Made by a program: the position numbers and the translations under genes. A stretch of DNA of 64,000 bases from Hoeflea prorocentri (GTDB lineage Bacteria > Pseudomonadota > Alphaproteobacteria > Rhizobiales > Rhizobiaceae). The stretch is taken from assembly GCF_027944115.1 (NCBI RefSeq), contig NZ_JAPJZI010000001.1, positions 3,100,001 through 3,164,000 of the forward strand, written 5' to 3'. Shown here piece by piece: positions 63,949 through 64,000 of the stretch. The notes beneath the pieces were generated by a model that was not told the origin of the DNA, did no database searches, and worked only from the letters and a program-made list of their open reading frames with translations. The first letter of the stretch is position 1. Every line of letters starts with the position of its first letter.

Positions 63949-64000
63949 CAGTGCGCTCCCCCTTCCAGATAGGCCGCACGCACCTCTTCACGGGCGAGCA
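63948..64000 (-). CDS. livF: Branched-chain amino acid ABC ATPase, C-terminal end (partial)
   Basis: Only the last 16 codons and the stop are present. They translate as LAREEVRAAYLEGGAH, which matches the usual C terminus of LivF ATPases (VRAAYLEGG). The rest lies beyond the window. Confidence 0.75.
   Translation of the reverse strand, partial: LAREEVRAAYLEGGAH

Noticed and set aside
1-64000. CRISPR arrays, tRNA or rRNA genes, insertion sequences, prophage or integrase genes
   Set aside because: I looked for them and saw none; the only sizeable repeats are the barrel duplication and the glycosyltransferase tandem unit.

Overview
The window is dense, GC-rich chromosomal DNA from an alphaproteobacterium, most likely of the order Hyphomicrobiales (Rhizobiales). 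This is an inference. It rests on an Omp25-type barrel protein, an Irr-like iron box in front of bfd-bfr, a usg gene, rhizobial-type phn and xdh-puuD operons, and a five-step hut pathway with HutF and HutG. No tRNA, rRNA, CRISPR array, insertion sequence or phage gene was seen. Almost every gene is catabolic, a transporter, or a local regulator.

Bases 1-10951 hold the end of an FMN-dependent alpha-hydroxyacid dehydrogenase, fumC, a secreted metallo-beta-lactamase-fold hydrolase, and a reverse-strand operon. The operon encodes a fumarylacetoacetase-family hydrolase, a nitroreductase, an OsmC protein, a three-part TRAP transporter, an intradiol ring-cleavage dioxygenase and a GntR regulator, with a YciI-like gene divergent from it. 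This looks like uptake and ring cleavage of an unidentified (hydroxy)aromatic acid. A 12-base AT-rich motif is shared by the two divergent promoters and may tie fumC and the secreted hydrolase to the same regulon.

Bases 10952-16713 are more AT-rich and accessory in feel. They hold a strong RNA hairpin, a two-barrel Omp25-like outer membrane protein, bfr with bfd under an Irr-like box, and a 1.26-kb tandem duplication carrying a family 25 glycosyltransferase. The first copy of the unit ends in a decayed GntR fragment and the second in an intact GntR gene.

Bases 16727-24123 carry the histidine utilisation locus (hutC-hutF divergent from hutI-hutH-hutG-hutU), which takes histidine to glutamate through formylglutamate. 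Bases 24149-28161 hold a quinone-oxidoreductase-like dehydrogenase, two universal stress proteins (the second behind an FNR/FixK-type box), an HxlR regulator and a methyltransferase.

Bases 28216-45934 are mainly a purine degradation region: an ABC importer, xdhABC, puuD, guaD and the run puuE-uraD-alc-allA-uraH. Together they take guanine to glyoxylate and urea. Small genes lie between these blocks, including one behind a near-perfect CIRCE element and one behind a perfect 16-bp palindrome.

Bases 47156-60436 form a complete C-P lyase region: phnGHIJKL plus an acyltransferase, phnCDEE, a DUF1045 2H-phosphoesterase, phnM and phnN, with phnF divergent. Pho-box-like sites precede phnG and phnC, and PhnF-type palindromes lie in the phnF-phnG gap. 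phnP is not seen. The window ends with a MnmC-like oxidase divergent from a stand-alone mnmD, and with the end of a branched-chain amino acid ABC operon (livF fragment, DUF6867-like gene, livJ-type binding protein).
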